Shown here: positions 26,478 through 35,239 of the stretch, in pieces
How the letters are laid out: each line of letters opens with the position of its first letter
Position numbering within the stretch: position 1 is the first letter of the stretch
Assembly: GCF_023273895.1 (NCBI RefSeq)
Contig: NZ_CP096883.1
Location: 124,001-188,000, forward strand
DNA length: 64,000 nucleotides
Source: Sphingobacterium sp. PCS056
GTDB lineage: Bacteria; Bacteroidota; Bacteroidia; Sphingobacteriales; Sphingobacteriaceae
Reading direction: 5' to 3'
The notes under the pieces: generated by a model
Databases searched by the model: none
What the model saw: only the letters and a program-made list of their open reading frames with translations
What the model was told of the DNA's origin: nothing
Translations under genes and position numbers: made by a program

Positions 26478-28525
26478 CAGAATTGGAATCTTAACTGCAA
26501 TTTAATTTCTGATTTCAGATTACCTTGGATCACATCCAAACCCGATCCTATACTTGCTAATCCAGGATAATAAAATGCCGATACTTTGGCCCATACATCA
26601 ATACCTTGACCTATCCTATATCGCACATTGTTATAAAAGCGCCAACCTTTTTGATAGTATAATGGAAATGAAGAAGCATATAAAACATCATTCTCATAAG
26701 CATATATCCGTGTATTATAACTATCCGTATGAAAATAAGCAATACGTAAATTCGTTGTCATTTTACTTTGATCCGGACTAAAAAACAAATCCTGATAGAC
26801 CATCCAGCCATATTGTTTGTCCCCCAGCCCCTTCTGGTATTGGGTTCCCTCTCCACGACTACGGATACTCCAAACGTTACTCAGTTTATACCTATATTCC
26901 AATCTTAATTGAGCTTTGCTTACCTCTGCTAATCCAGTAGCAGCATCGTTGGTACTTTCAGCATTTTCTTCCTTGACACGATAGCGTACACGTAAAGATA
27001 AATGTCCTCTTTTATACCAGATATAAGAAAATTGAGATAAGACATCATACCCCGAAGAAGGTTCCGATACACGATAACGAAGCCATGGAAATTTAAAAAT
27101 GTCAACATAAGTAGTCCACTGAACTTTTCGAGAAGGATGGTAGACCAACCCCGTATAGAGTCCCTTTTCATTGCGCGCACCCTTCGTTTCACCCATTGAT
27201 TGCGCAAAAAAACTGTGGTAATTCTTCTGATAATCCCGGTATAACAACACAGTAGAAAATTGAGGAGATATGCCAGTGATCGCACCTGCTAACCAAGCAT
27301 ATCCACTATCGAGACTAGTTGCAAGCTCACCAAAAAAATAAGAATTACGAAACGTATAATTATAATAGACACTTGCATTTCGCAGTAAATTTCCCTCAAA
27401 GTCGTACTTATTTTCAGGTCTTTTCCCAAGCAATTTGCTTCCATCAAGATGAGTCGCGACAAAATTGCCCCCAATTTTCAATCTATTTTTGCTATACATG
27501 ATATTATTCCCGTACACCAGCTGCCCAATAGCCTTTCTATACCCTTGTTCAGTAGGAGTTCGATGAAGACCTGAAATTGCCAATGTAGTTATTGCTCTTT
27601 CATCATTAATCACTTTCACATTTCCATCAATGAGCCTATAAGAAATATAAGGTGTAAGTTCAAACCGACCAATAGCTATAGTACCCGATATCCCTCTTAA
27701 GAAATTAGCCTCATTCAGTGAAGTATATGATCTCAATCCAGCACCCTGTCTAGCCGCACTTTCAATCATGCTACCCTTACCAAAACTTAAACCATTCCAC
27801 ATCGTCAAACCCTGGCCTATTTGCAAAGCAAAATCGCCAATCACCACCTGCTTTACTTTACCAAGATCACGAATAGACAAACTTGCCGAGTAAAAATCAA
27901 AACCATAACGCTGTTTATCCCTAAAAAAAGGTTCTCCAGCATCTTTATCCATATTGATGGACAATCGAATCTTATTATTATAATTAAAACGATACCGTAT
28001 CAAGTATCTATTGGGATCTCCTAGGTAACGAGACCGAGTCGTATCCCTGATCTGATAACCTTTAGCTTGATGCAGTAAACGACCATAGCGCAACATCACT
28101 TCCTGTTCAGCTTTTGTCACTAAATTTTTCAATGTAAAGTCCCGATAGTGGATCGTATTCGAAACGGTAACAAATGGAAGTAAATTTTGAACCGTTCGAA
28201 CATCAAAACCAGCAATACTTTGCAGCTCTTGCACCGAAATAAAATCGCCAGATTCCTTTCGATGTGCCAACAAATTCTCAATTTGAAGCATACTCAGAAA
28301 TAATAAGTCCTGCAACTCATCACCATCAGTTGTGTTCAGGTTGATCGGATGCTTGATATAATGGGACCAACGCTCAGATATTTCACTTGCATCTACGTCT
28401 TGATCCAATTCTTCCAAAAGCTGTTCAAATAATTGGTCTAAGGTCAATTCAGGATTTTCTTGAGCAAAGATATAGGATGGGTCCAGCAGGAAAATCCAAG
28501 ATAATAAGTAGAGTTTTAATTTCAT
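26477..28525 (-). CDS. ComEA-like helix-hairpin-helix protein fused to a predicted outer-membrane beta-barrel
   Basis: A 682-residue exported protein. A signal peptide (residues 1-21, ending FAQ) is followed by an acidic helical stretch and then a single ComEA-type HhH unit at about 60-120: HPINLNTTDGDELQDLLFLS, then ESGDFISVQELQSIAGFD. ComEA uses this fold to bind double-stranded DNA. From about residue 135 to the end the sequence is alternating, aromatic-rich beta strand with repeated YR/YxY pairs, and the last residue is Phe (LQLRFQF), as in outer-membrane barrels. It heads a coupled operon with comEC and recQ. Function is inferred, not known. Confidence 0.85.
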   Translation of the reverse strand: MKLKLYLLSWIFLLDPSYIFAQENPELTLDQLFEQLLEELDQDVDASEISERWSHYIKHPINLNTTDGDELQDLLFLSMLQIENLLAHRKESGDFISVQELQSIAGFDVRTVQNLLPFVTVSNTIHYRDFTLKNLVTKAEQEVMLRYGRLLHQAKGYQIRDTTRSRYLGDPNRYLIRYRFNYNNKIRLSINMDKDAGEPFFRDKQRYGFDFYSASLSIRDLGKVKQVVIGDFALQIGQGLTMWNGLSFGKGSMIESAARQGAGLRSYTSLNEANFLRGISGTIAIGRFELTPYISYRLIDGNVKVINDERAITTLAISGLHRTPTEQGYRKAIGQLVYGNNIMYSKNRLKIGGNFVATHLDGSKLLGKRPENKYDFEGNLLRNASVYYNYTFRNSYFFGELATSLDSGYAWLAGAITGISPQFSTVLLYRDYQKNYHSFFAQSMGETKGARNEKGLYTGLVYHPSRKVQWTTYVDIFKFPWLRYRVSEPSSGYDVLSQFSYIWYKRGHLSLRVRYRVKEENAESTNDAATGLAEVSKAQLRLEYRYKLSNVWSIRSRGEGTQYQKGLGDKQYGWMVYQDLFFSPDQSKMTTNLRIAYFHTDSYNTRIYAYENDVLYASSFPLYYQKGWRFYNNVRYRIGQGIDVWAKVSAFYYPGLASIGSGLDVIQGNLKSEIKLQLRFQF

Positions 28526-29029
28526 AGGCTTTTGCTATACGTAATTACTCATTAGAAATATTGAAAATAGATGATGCTCCATATGTTAAATTGGCATCAT
28601 GGATTCAACATTATTTCCCGAAAGCTTTGTAAAAAGCAATCAAAAATAAATTAGAGATATACGTTATAATTAAAATAACATATGCACATTTTAAAATGTT
28701 GGAATAACTATCACCTCAGGATCAGCAATAACAGACACAGCATTAGCAAGTATAATATGGCTTAATTATTCATTTAATAAACCATATTAGGTTAAATAAT
28801 GAATAATTGGTTCTCGACATAAAGGTTCTAGTTTCCTTTCTTAAACGATTTATTTAGGCTTACCAGTAGTCTTGAATGTATAAAAAGTCAATTTAAATAT
28901 CAAGAAAAACTAATAAAATATTTAATTTACGGTTATTATTTTAATTATACAAGAGATGTAGTCAATTTATAACAAAAAAAGGTCTAACTACCGAAGCAGT
29001 TAGACCTTATAAAATCTTAATCTTAAATT
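28526..29029. other. Intergenic region between gyrB and the HhH-comEC-recQ operon
   Basis: 504 bp, very AT-rich. It contains the gyrB terminator at its right end, the unidentified promoter of the HhH operon at its left end, and an imperfect inverted repeat around 28762-28810 (AATTATTCATTTAA with TTAAATAATGAATAATT). No gene or tRNA is visible. Confidence 0.5.
28974..29008 (-). terminator. gyrB terminator
   Basis: On the minus strand AAGGTCTAACT / AGTTAGACCTT closes a short CTTCGG-containing loop and runs into seven T residues. Confidence 0.9.
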
Positions 29030-30988
29030 TTAGATATCTATTTTAGCATAACGTGAATTACGTTCGATAAATTCGCGACGAGGAGCAACCTCGTCACCCA
29101 TTAACATCGAAAATATACGATCACACTCAGCAGCATTTTCAATTGTAACTTGACGCAATGTACGAGTATCAGGATTCATTGTTGTATCCCACAGTTGCTC
29201 TGCATTCATTTCACCAAGACCTTTATAACGTTGTACATGCACACTATCTTCCTTACCACCACCTTTCAACTGTTGAATAGCATTCAAGCGTTGATCTTCA
29301 TTCCAAGCATATTGATGATCTTTACCCTTCTTAACTAAATATAAAGGCGGAGTCGCAATATAAATATATCCTTTCTCGATCAGTTCTTTCATATATCTGA
29401 AATAGAACGTTAGAATAAGCGTAGTAATGTGAGAACCATCGACATCCGCATCGGTCATGATAATAATACGATGGTAACGCAATTTTTCTAGATTCAGCGC
29501 TTTAGGATCATCTGGAGTACCTAAGCTGACACCTAGAGCAGTAAACATATTTTTGATCTCTTCGTTTTCATAGATCTTATGTTCCATTGCTTTTTCAACA
29601 TTCAGGATCTTACCACGAAGAGGCATGATCGCTTGATACTTACGGTCACGACCAGACTTAGCAGTACCACCCGCTGAATCTCCCTCGACAAAGTAAATCT
29701 CACATTTTGTAGGATCGTTATCTTGACAATCTGCTAGCTTACCAGGTAAACCAGAGCCGCCCATTACTGTTTTTCTTTGTACAAGATCACGAGCCTTACG
29801 AGCTGCTGCACGAGCTTGAGCTGCAATAACGACTTTTTGAACGATTGCTTTAGCCTCTCTAGGATTTTCTTCCAAATATATATTTAAAATCTCCCCTACA
29901 GCAACATCAACAGCACCCATTACTTCTGAGTTCCCTAATTTAGTCTTTGTTTGTCCTTCAAACTGAGGCTCGGCGACTTTTACAGAAATAACAGCTGTCA
30001 ATCCCTCACGAAAATCATCACCCGTAATTTCGACTTTCAAATTTTTCAATAATCCAGAACGATCAGCATATGCTTTTAAAGTACGTGTCAAACCACGGCG
30101 GAAACCCGCAACATGAGAACCACCTTCGATTGTGTTAATGTTATTCACATATGAATGCACATTCTCTGTGTAAGTCTCGTTATATTGTAAAGCCAATTCA
30201 ACTGGAATCCCTTGTTTGATGCCTTCGACATAAATCGGATGTGGGATAATCGGATGACGGTTACTATCTAAAAATTGAACAAACTCTTGTAATCCACCTT
30301 CAGATAAAAACACATCTTGACGTAAAGTACCATCTTCCAAAGTCTCTCTTTCATCTGTCAAGGACAACTTGATCCCTTTATTTAAGAAAGATAACTCACG
30401 AAGACGGCTCGCCAATGTATCATAGTTATAGACCGTAGTCGTTGTGAAAATTTCACTGTCTGGAGTAAACGTAACAATAGTACCGTTTAGATCAGAATCT
30501 CCAATCTCCTTAACCGTATATAATGGCTTACCTTTCTCATACTCTTGCTGAAAAACTTTACCATCACGGTGAACAACTGCTGACAAATGAATAGATAAGG
30601 CATTCACACAGGAAACCCCCACACCGTGAAGACCACCTGATACCTTATACGTATCCTTATCAAATTTACCACCAGCATGTAATACAGTCATTACAATCTC
30701 CAGTGCCGATTTATTCTCCTTCTTATTGATACCAGTTGGAATCCCACGTCCGTTATCTTTGACGGAAATAGAATTGTCTTTATGGATAGTGACAAAAATA
30801 TCTGTACAATAACCTGCAACGGCTTCATCGATAGAGTTATCGACTACCTCATATACCAAATGGTGCAAACCTTTAACCCCGGTGTCTCCAATATACATGG
30901 AAGGGCGTTTACGTACAGCCTCTAATCCCTCTAAAACTTGGATATTATCAGCTGAATAGGATGATGCATTTTTGTTTTCTTCGCTCAT
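29030..30988 (-). CDS. gyrB: DNA gyrase subunit B
   Basis: ATPase subunit of the type II topoisomerase that supercoils DNA. It has 652 residues, the short form without the ~165-residue insertion of gammaproteobacterial GyrB. The GHKL ATPase part shows VVDNSIDEAVAG, KDNGRGIP and GGLHGVGVSCVNALS; the TOPRIM domain shows YFVEGDSAGGTAKSGRDRK, PLRGKILNVEKA and MTDADVDGSHI; the tail QRYKGLGEMNAEQLWDTTM is typical of GyrB rather than ParE. gyrA is not in the window. It is transcribed alone between its own promoter and terminator. Confidence 0.96.
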   Translation of the reverse strand: MSEENKNASSYSADNIQVLEGLEAVRKRPSMYIGDTGVKGLHHLVYEVVDNSIDEAVAGYCTDIFVTIHKDNSISVKDNGRGIPTGINKKENKSALEIVMTVLHAGGKFDKDTYKVSGGLHGVGVSCVNALSIHLSAVVHRDGKVFQQEYEKGKPLYTVKEIGDSDLNGTIVTFTPDSEIFTTTTVYNYDTLASRLRELSFLNKGIKLSLTDERETLEDGTLRQDVFLSEGGLQEFVQFLDSNRHPIIPHPIYVEGIKQGIPVELALQYNETYTENVHSYVNNINTIEGGSHVAGFRRGLTRTLKAYADRSGLLKNLKVEITGDDFREGLTAVISVKVAEPQFEGQTKTKLGNSEVMGAVDVAVGEILNIYLEENPREAKAIVQKVVIAAQARAAARKARDLVQRKTVMGGSGLPGKLADCQDNDPTKCEIYFVEGDSAGGTAKSGRDRKYQAIMPLRGKILNVEKAMEHKIYENEEIKNMFTALGVSLGTPDDPKALNLEKLRYHRIIIMTDADVDGSHITTLILTFYFRYMKELIEKGYIYIATPPLYLVKKGKDHQYAWNEDQRLNAIQQLKGGGKEDSVHVQRYKGLGEMNAEQLWDTTMNPDTRTLRQVTIENAAECDRIFSMLMGDEVAPRREFIERNSRYAKIDI

Positions 30989-31012
30989 TGAAACTAATTA
31001 AATACTTGTAAT

Positions 31013-31020
31013 CAAAAATA
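31013..31020 (-). promoter_or_regulatory. -7 element TATTTTTG of gyrB
   Basis: Perfect TAnnTTTG match on the minus strand, 24 bases before the gyrB ATG. Confidence 0.55.
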
Positions 31021-31140
31021 CGAAATTTTAACCACTTTAACAAGTAAACGAGATGTGATCACAAGCAATTTAATACGCTATAATTCCATAATTATTTTAT
31101 ATTTTAGCATTCGAAAATCCGAAATGTAATTTTTTTATAG

Positions 31141-31148
31141 TAGGTTTG
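31141..31148 (+). promoter_or_regulatory. -7 element TAGGTTTG of the Skp-like gene
   Basis: Perfect TAnnTTTG match, 30 bases before the ATG; the surrounding TAGTAGGTTTGT is identical to the etfBA promoter core at 1930-1940. Confidence 0.55.
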
Positions 31149-31178
31149 TTCTTATTAAAACGTGTAATCAAATAAACA

Positions 31179-31790
31179 ATGAGTAATATATTTTCAACTT
31201 TATCAAAAGTAACCTTGGGACTAGCTATTTCGGTTGCTGCAGTATCTTGTTCTCAAGAATCAAAAACAACAGGTCCGACATCTTCTAAGGACTCTACATC
31301 AACAAAAGAGACCTCAACAAAAGTTGAGAAAATCGTATACATCAATTCAGATTCTCTATCTCAAAAATATGAGTACTTCAAAGATATCAGAAGTAAATTA
31401 GAAGCTAAAGTTAAAAAAGCACAAGCCGACTTGCAAGGTAAAAGCCAAGCCTTCCAACGTGAAGTAGCAGATTACCAACAAAAAGCTCCTAATTTGAGTG
31501 CAGCTGAAAGACAAGCTACAGAAGAAAAATTAGCACGTAAGCAAGATGAATTAAGCCGTTTAGATCAAAACGCATCCTCTTCATTAGCGCAAGACGAATC
31601 TGCTGAATTCAACAATGTATATAACAAAATTACTGAATTCTTAAAAAAACACGCTAGTGATAATGGTTACACACTGGTGTTGACATATTCAAAAACAAAT
31701 CCAACAGTATTGTATGCAGATTCAAAATTGGAAATTACCAATGAAGTGGTGAAACAATTAAATGAAGAATATAAAAAAGAAAAGAAATAA
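31179..31790 (+). CDS. OmpH/Skp-like lipoprotein
   Basis: A 203-residue relative of the periplasmic chaperone Skp/OmpH. The N-terminus has a signal peptide with lipobox AVSC, so the protein is predicted to be lipid-anchored rather than soluble like E. coli Skp. A Ser/Thr/Lys-rich linker (about 25-50) leads to the Skp strand KIVYINSDSLSQKY and two long coiled-coil arms (about 70-160, with KAQADLQGKSQAFQREVADY), closing with the C-terminal strand YTLVLTYSKTNPTVLYAD. It is monocistronic between its own promoter and terminator. Chaperone activity is inferred from fold. Confidence 0.88.
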   Translation: MSNIFSTLSKVTLGLAISVAAVSCSQESKTTGPTSSKDSTSTKETSTKVEKIVYINSDSLSQKYEYFKDIRSKLEAKVKKAQADLQGKSQAFQREVADYQQKAPNLSAAERQATEEKLARKQDELSRLDQNASSSLAQDESAEFNNVYNKITEFLKKHASDNGYTLVLTYSKTNPTVLYADSKLEITNEVVKQLNEEYKKEKK

Positions 31791-31805
31791 CATTTCTAAA
31801 ATAAG

Positions 31806-31845
31806 AAAATAAGAAAGCCGCTCAATAGCGGCTTTCTTATTTATA
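31806..31845 (+). terminator. Terminator of the Skp-like gene
   Basis: A perfect 15-bp stem AATAAGAAAGCCGCT with a CAAT loop and its complement ending in CTTTCTTATTT. Confidence 0.85.
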
Positions 31846-31904
31846 CACAATTTGCAAATTGAAAATCTCTTCGCTATCTTAACATCTTAATCCGATTCCA
31901 TAAT

Positions 31905-32807
31905 ATGATATCCACCATAGTAAGTAAAGAGCAGGCGAATTATGAATGGATCGATGTGTTCGAACCAAGTGTGACCGATCTCGAAACCTTGAAAGAAAAA
32001 TACAAGCTCAATCAAGCATCGATTAAAGATTCATTAGAGCCAGAACATCTACCCAAAATAGAAGAATTTGATAATTATACCTTTATCATATTACGGATGG
32101 TATCATCAACATTTAAAGATAATTCGGATAATATTGGTGAGATAACAGACCGTCTTACTATTTTTTATGGTGCAGACTTTGTCATCACCCTTCATAAAAA
32201 AAATGTAGATTTTATTCACAAGATGAAATTGCTTGATTTTAGATCAACCAAACTGAGCGACACCAAGCATTTAGCCAATCACATCACGACAGCAGCTCTA
32301 GCAACGTTTGAAAAAATATTACCAAAAATATCCACCAAACTTGACGAATACGAAGAAAGCGTATTCCTTGCACGTCAGAAAAAATTAGTACTCAAACATG
32401 TCTATTTCATCAAGAGGCAGATTGATGTGGTCAGAAAGGTCATCATTCTATACAAAGAGATTGTAGAACATTTTCACGCCAATCAAAAAAGAAATGTGTA
32501 TAGCAGAGATTTAAAAGACCTATTTTTAAGAACCAATACGCTGTATGACAATCTTTCGGAAAATACAAGTCAGCTACTCAACATATACTTTAACATCTCA
32601 TCCAACCATACCAATGAGATCATGCGTATATTGACCATTTTCTCCGTATTTTTTATGCCCATTACTTTTGTAGCCGGCGTATATGGGATGAACTTTAAAA
32701 ACATGCCCGAATTAGAATGGTACTATGGATATCCATTAGCAATCGCTATTATGTTGGGCATTTCCTTAGCGATTTACTATTGGTTCAAAAGAAAAGGTTG
32801 GCTATAA
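31905..32807 (+). CDS. corA: CorA-family magnesium/divalent cation channel
   Basis: Pentameric Mg2+ channel of the inner membrane, 300 residues. The cytoplasmic N-terminal domain is followed by the long stalk helix and two C-terminal transmembrane helices; the pore signature YGMNF is present, followed by KNMPELEWYYGYP where the usual MPE loop is found. The last codons lie inside a terminator stem shared with the convergent tsaB gene, whose coding region overlaps this one by 6 bp. Transport of Co2+ or Ni2+ cannot be excluded. Confidence 0.94.
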   Translation: MISTIVSKEQANYEWIDVFEPSVTDLETLKEKYKLNQASIKDSLEPEHLPKIEEFDNYTFIILRMVSSTFKDNSDNIGEITDRLTIFYGADFVITLHKKNVDFIHKMKLLDFRSTKLSDTKHLANHITTAALATFEKILPKISTKLDEYEESVFLARQKKLVLKHVYFIKRQIDVVRKVIILYKEIVEHFHANQKRNVYSRDLKDLFLRTNTLYDNLSENTSQLLNIYFNISSNHTNEIMRILTIFSVFFMPITFVAGVYGMNFKNMPELEWYYGYPLAIAIMLGISLAIYYWFKRKGWL

Positions 32808-32820
32808 CCCAACCTTTTTC
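32791..32820. terminator. Terminator embedded in the overlapping ends of corA and tsaB
   Basis: AAAGGTTGG at 32794-32802 pairs with CCAACCTTT at 32809-32817; both genes' stop codons (TAA at 32805-32807 plus, TAG at 32804-32802 minus) sit in the loop. A- and T-rich flanks allow function in both directions. Confidence 0.75.
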
Positions 32821-33509
32821 TTAGGCGTAGTTGCCACAAAATCTTTTAAATAATAAGGCTCAAAATAAGCTACATCTTCAAATTCACCAGCCTGGTATTT
32901 TTCAAATGCAATTTGACTGATATCAACAGCATTTGTCTGAATACCCGCAATGACATCAACGCCATACACATCGGAAAAAGAAGATTCCAGTTTATCTGCA
33001 CCAGGGCCAAAGAGGCATATTCGATCATAATGACTCAAGTATTGATCAAAACTAGTTGTATCAATGATCAAAGCCTGCGTATCAACTAGCACCTTTCCCA
33101 GGTGATCAAAAAATATAGAATAAACTTCCATTCGTCTCGCATCCAGCATCGGGATATACAGGTCATAAGGTAGCAATTGTGCCTGACTGGCGCGAAAACC
33201 TGTATAGATGCCCGTCAGTGTATTGACAGCGATCAGCGGAATATCTAAAGCGTAGCATAGACCTTTTGCAGTAGAAACACCGATTCTTAGCCCCGTATAA
33301 GATCCCGGCCCCATACTTACTGCGATTGCAGACAAATCGCCAAAACCTATATTTTCTCGATCCAATAATGTTTGAATAAGAATCGTTAGTCGAGAAGCGT
33401 GAACATGAGGTTCATCTACACTTTCGTGCTGGCGAACCTGCCCAGATTCAACAAGAGCTACTGAACATACAGAAGTTGAAGTTTCGATTTGTAAAATATA
33501 AATGCACAT
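32802..33509 (-). CDS. tsaB: tRNA threonylcarbamoyladenosine biosynthesis protein TsaB
   Basis: Non-catalytic partner of TsaD in t6A37 synthesis, an ASKHA-fold protein of about 235 residues. The start ATG at 33509 gives MCIYILQIETSTSVCSVAL, matching the family's LxIDTSTxxCSVAL; the longer frame to 33554 would overlap yidD and adds an unrelated tail. The conserved AVSMGPGSYTGLRIGVSTAKGLCYA motif is present in the expected place. It lies 16 bp after yidD and ends overlapping corA on the other strand. Confidence 0.93.
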   Translation of the reverse strand: MCIYILQIETSTSVCSVALVESGQVRQHESVDEPHVHASRLTILIQTLLDRENIGFGDLSAIAVSMGPGSYTGLRIGVSTAKGLCYALDIPLIAVNTLTGIYTGFRASQAQLLPYDLYIPMLDARRMEVYSIFFDHLGKVLVDTQALIIDTTSFDQYLSHYDRICLFGPGADKLESSFSDVYGVDVIAGIQTNAVDISQIAFEKYQAGEFEDVAYFEPYYLKDFVATTPKKKVGL

Positions 33510-33525
33510 AATTATAGAAAAAAAA

Positions 33526-33780
33526 TTAAGGAACAGGATCATGACCATGCCCACCCCAGGGATTACAACTCAAAATACGTTTAATTGCTAACCATCCACC
33601 TTTAAATGGCCCATATTTTTGTATGGCTTGATACCCATATTGTGAACACGTAGGTGTATACCGACAATTGGCGCCTAAAAAAGGGGAGATAAAAAGTTGA
33701 TAAAATCGAATAAGGGCTAAAAACAGCAGACTAAAGAACCGCTTAATTATCTTTTGCCAAATATAATTTAGAACATTCAT
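33526..33780 (-). CDS. yidD: Membrane protein insertion efficiency factor YidD
   Basis: Small membrane-associated protein of 84 residues that assists YidC-dependent insertion. An amphipathic N-terminal region (residues about 8-30) is followed by the family core [22 protein letters not shown], with three conserved cysteines in total, and [23 protein letters not shown]. The start overlaps the last 38 bp of rnpA, the normal arrangement in this cluster. Confidence 0.95.
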   Translation of the reverse strand: MNVLNYIWQKIIKRFFSLLFLALIRFYQLFISPFLGANCRYTPTCSQYGYQAIQKYGPFKGGWLAIKRILSCNPWGGHGHDPVP

Positions 33781-34168
33781 TCTGTAGTTTTAACAAAGCT
33801 TTTCCCATGTGACTATACAAAAAATCATACGCTAACAAGCCCTTACCAACATATTGTATTGTCAATAACAAAGGTAATTGATGCTGCTCTAAAAATGGAA
33901 GTAAACTATCATTTTTTTGCAAACGATAACATTCTTTCATTCGCCGTTTCATCAGATTACGATCAACAGCTCTTTTGAATCGTCTTTTAGAAACCGATAA
34001 GATGACTTGTGTTGAAGAATTTGCTAGAATGAGACCACTATCTTCTGAAGGTGAATAGAAGACGATACGGTAGGGATAACAAACAAAAGAAGAACCTTTA
34101 TGAAACAATGCATCAATCAACTTGACACTACATAAACGTTCTTCTTTCTTAAATGTATTTTTAATCAT
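33743..34168 (-). CDS. rnpA: Ribonuclease P protein component
   Basis: Protein subunit of RNase P, which trims the 5' leader of pre-tRNAs. It has 141 residues; N-terminal [18 protein letters not shown] and the RNR-type signature [25 protein letters not shown] are clear. It follows rpmH by 66 bp and overlaps yidD by 38 bp. Confidence 0.95.
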   Translation of the reverse strand: MIKNTFKKEERLCSVKLIDALFHKGSSFVCYPYRIVFYSPSEDSGLILANSSTQVILSVSKRRFKRAVDRNLMKRRMKECYRLQKNDSLLPFLEQHQLPLLLTIQYVGKGLLAYDFLYSHMGKALLKLQNECSKLYLAKDN

Positions 34169-34234
34169 AATCGATGACTGAAAAGTAGGCCACGTTACTA
34201 CACGAGCCTCCTGGCCACCAGCTACGCAAAAATA

Positions 34235-34393
34235 TTAACCTTTGTGACGACCTTCGTCAGAAACTGTAAGGCGTTTTCTACCTTTTGCTCTACGAGAAGC
34301 TAAAATTCTTCTACCATTTGCAGAACTCATACGATCTCTGAATCCGTGCTTGTTTCTTCTTTTTCTTTGCGATGGCTGAAATGTTCTTTTCAT
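34235..34393 (-). CDS. rpmH: 50S ribosomal protein L34
   Basis: Only 52 codons. Translating the minus strand from the ATG at 34393 gives [20 protein letters not shown], then [20 protein letters not shown] and [12 protein letters not shown] before TAA, a complete L34 with the usual MKRTFQPS start. It is the first gene of the rpmH-rnpA-yidD-tsaB cluster, with a well-formed promoter upstream. Confidence 0.97.
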   Translation of the reverse strand: MKRTFQPSQRKRRNKHGFRDRMSSANGRRILASRRAKGRKRLTVSDEGRHKG

Positions 34394-34452
34394 GACGCTT
34401 AATATGCTAAATTATTTTTGATTCTATTAATAAAACTCCCTAAAGAGGAATG

Positions 34453-34484
34453 CAAAAGTAAAATATATTTTAGAGAATTACAAA
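34453..34484 (-). promoter_or_regulatory. rpmH promoter
   Basis: The -7 element TACTTTTG (34453-34460) and a -33 TTTG (34481-34484), 20 bases apart on the minus strand, form the best two-part Bacteroidota promoter in the window. The ATG is 59 bases downstream of the -7 element. Confidence 0.7.
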
Positions 34485-34521
34485 CAATAATTGCAACTTC
34501 TCCAAAATAGTGGAATATTCA

Positions 34522-34560
34522 ACAAAAAAACAGACAAAGAGAGGTTTTCTTTATCTGTTA
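34522..34560 (-). terminator. mscL terminator
   Basis: On the minus strand AACAGATAAAGA pairs with TCTTTGTCTGTT (one G-U pair) and seven T residues follow. Confidence 0.85.
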
Positions 34561-34579
34561 TGTATATGTTGATATGGGA

Positions 34580-34987
34580 TTACTTGTTTTTAAGTAAATC
34601 TCTGATTTCGGTCAAAAGAACTTCTTCTCTAGGTGGAGCTGGCGCTACTTCTGGAGCTTTCTCTTCTTTACGTTTCATAGAATTCAAAGCCTTAATGACC
34701 AAGAAAATACAGAATGCAACAATAAGAAATTGAATGACGACATTAATAAAGTTTCCTAGATTAATCGATACTTCAGGTTTCTTAGCCACCTCGTCAGCCG
34801 CTTTAAGAACATATTTAATTTGTGAAAAATCAACACCACCCGTTAAATAACCAATTGGAGGCATAATGATATCATCCACCAGAGAAGTAACAATTTTCCC
34901 AAATGCACCACCGATAACAACACCGACAGCTAAATCAACTACGCTACCGCGCATAGCAAATTCTTTAAACTCTTTCAAAAATCCCAT
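34580..34987 (-). CDS. mscL: Large-conductance mechanosensitive channel
   Basis: Pentameric inner-membrane channel that opens under membrane tension to release solutes in hypo-osmotic shock. The 135 residues comprise [33 protein letters not shown] (quoted in part: the first 20 residues [20 protein letters not shown]), a periplasmic loop, the second helix [20 protein letters not shown] and a Pro-rich linker leading to the C-terminal helix [14 protein letters not shown]. All expected parts are present. Confidence 0.96.
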   Translation of the reverse strand: MGFLKEFKEFAMRGSVVDLAVGVVIGGAFGKIVTSLVDDIIMPPIGYLTGGVDFSQIKYVLKAADEVAKKPEVSINLGNFINVVIQFLIVAFCIFLVIKALNSMKRKEEKAPEVAPAPPREEVLLTEIRDLLKNK

Positions 34988-35136
34988 AAAATAAAATGTT
35001 TACTGTTGTAATTTTTAACCTAAATATAAGCTAATTTCGCTAAAATAGACATAAAATCATCTTTTTTTCTCATGTTTTTTCACTAAAACAATCAAGACAT
35101 ATCGCATTATAGAATAAAATAAACAGAAAAGAATTA

Positions 35137-35144
35137 TATCTTTG
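35137..35144 (+). promoter_or_regulatory. -7 element TATCTTTG upstream of the response regulator
   Basis: Perfect TAnnTTTG match, 95 bases before the ATG, the longest predicted leader among the promoters in this window. Confidence 0.45.
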
Positions 35145-35239
35145 GCTATATTTACAAATATTTTATTAACTGTATTTCAGTATTTTTATTTATTTTTAAC
35201 ACCACATATTCGCATAGTAATATTTCCTAAACATCGCCC

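Noticed and set aside
27821..28024. Plus-strand frames opposite the HhH-barrel gene
   Set aside because: Antisense shadows with no start signals or conserved motifs.
28762..28810. Inverted repeat in the gyrB-HhH gap as a small RNA or mobile-element end
   Set aside because: The pairing is imperfect and entirely A/T, with no target duplication, transposase or promoter nearby.
33510..33554. N-terminal extension of TsaB to 33554
   Set aside because: It overlaps yidD and adds a hydrophobic tail not seen before the family's conserved start.
34235..34393. rpmH-rnpA-yidD cluster as a marker of the replication origin
   Set aside because: dnaA is not adjacent and this cluster is not always at oriC in Bacteroidota; no other support in this segment.
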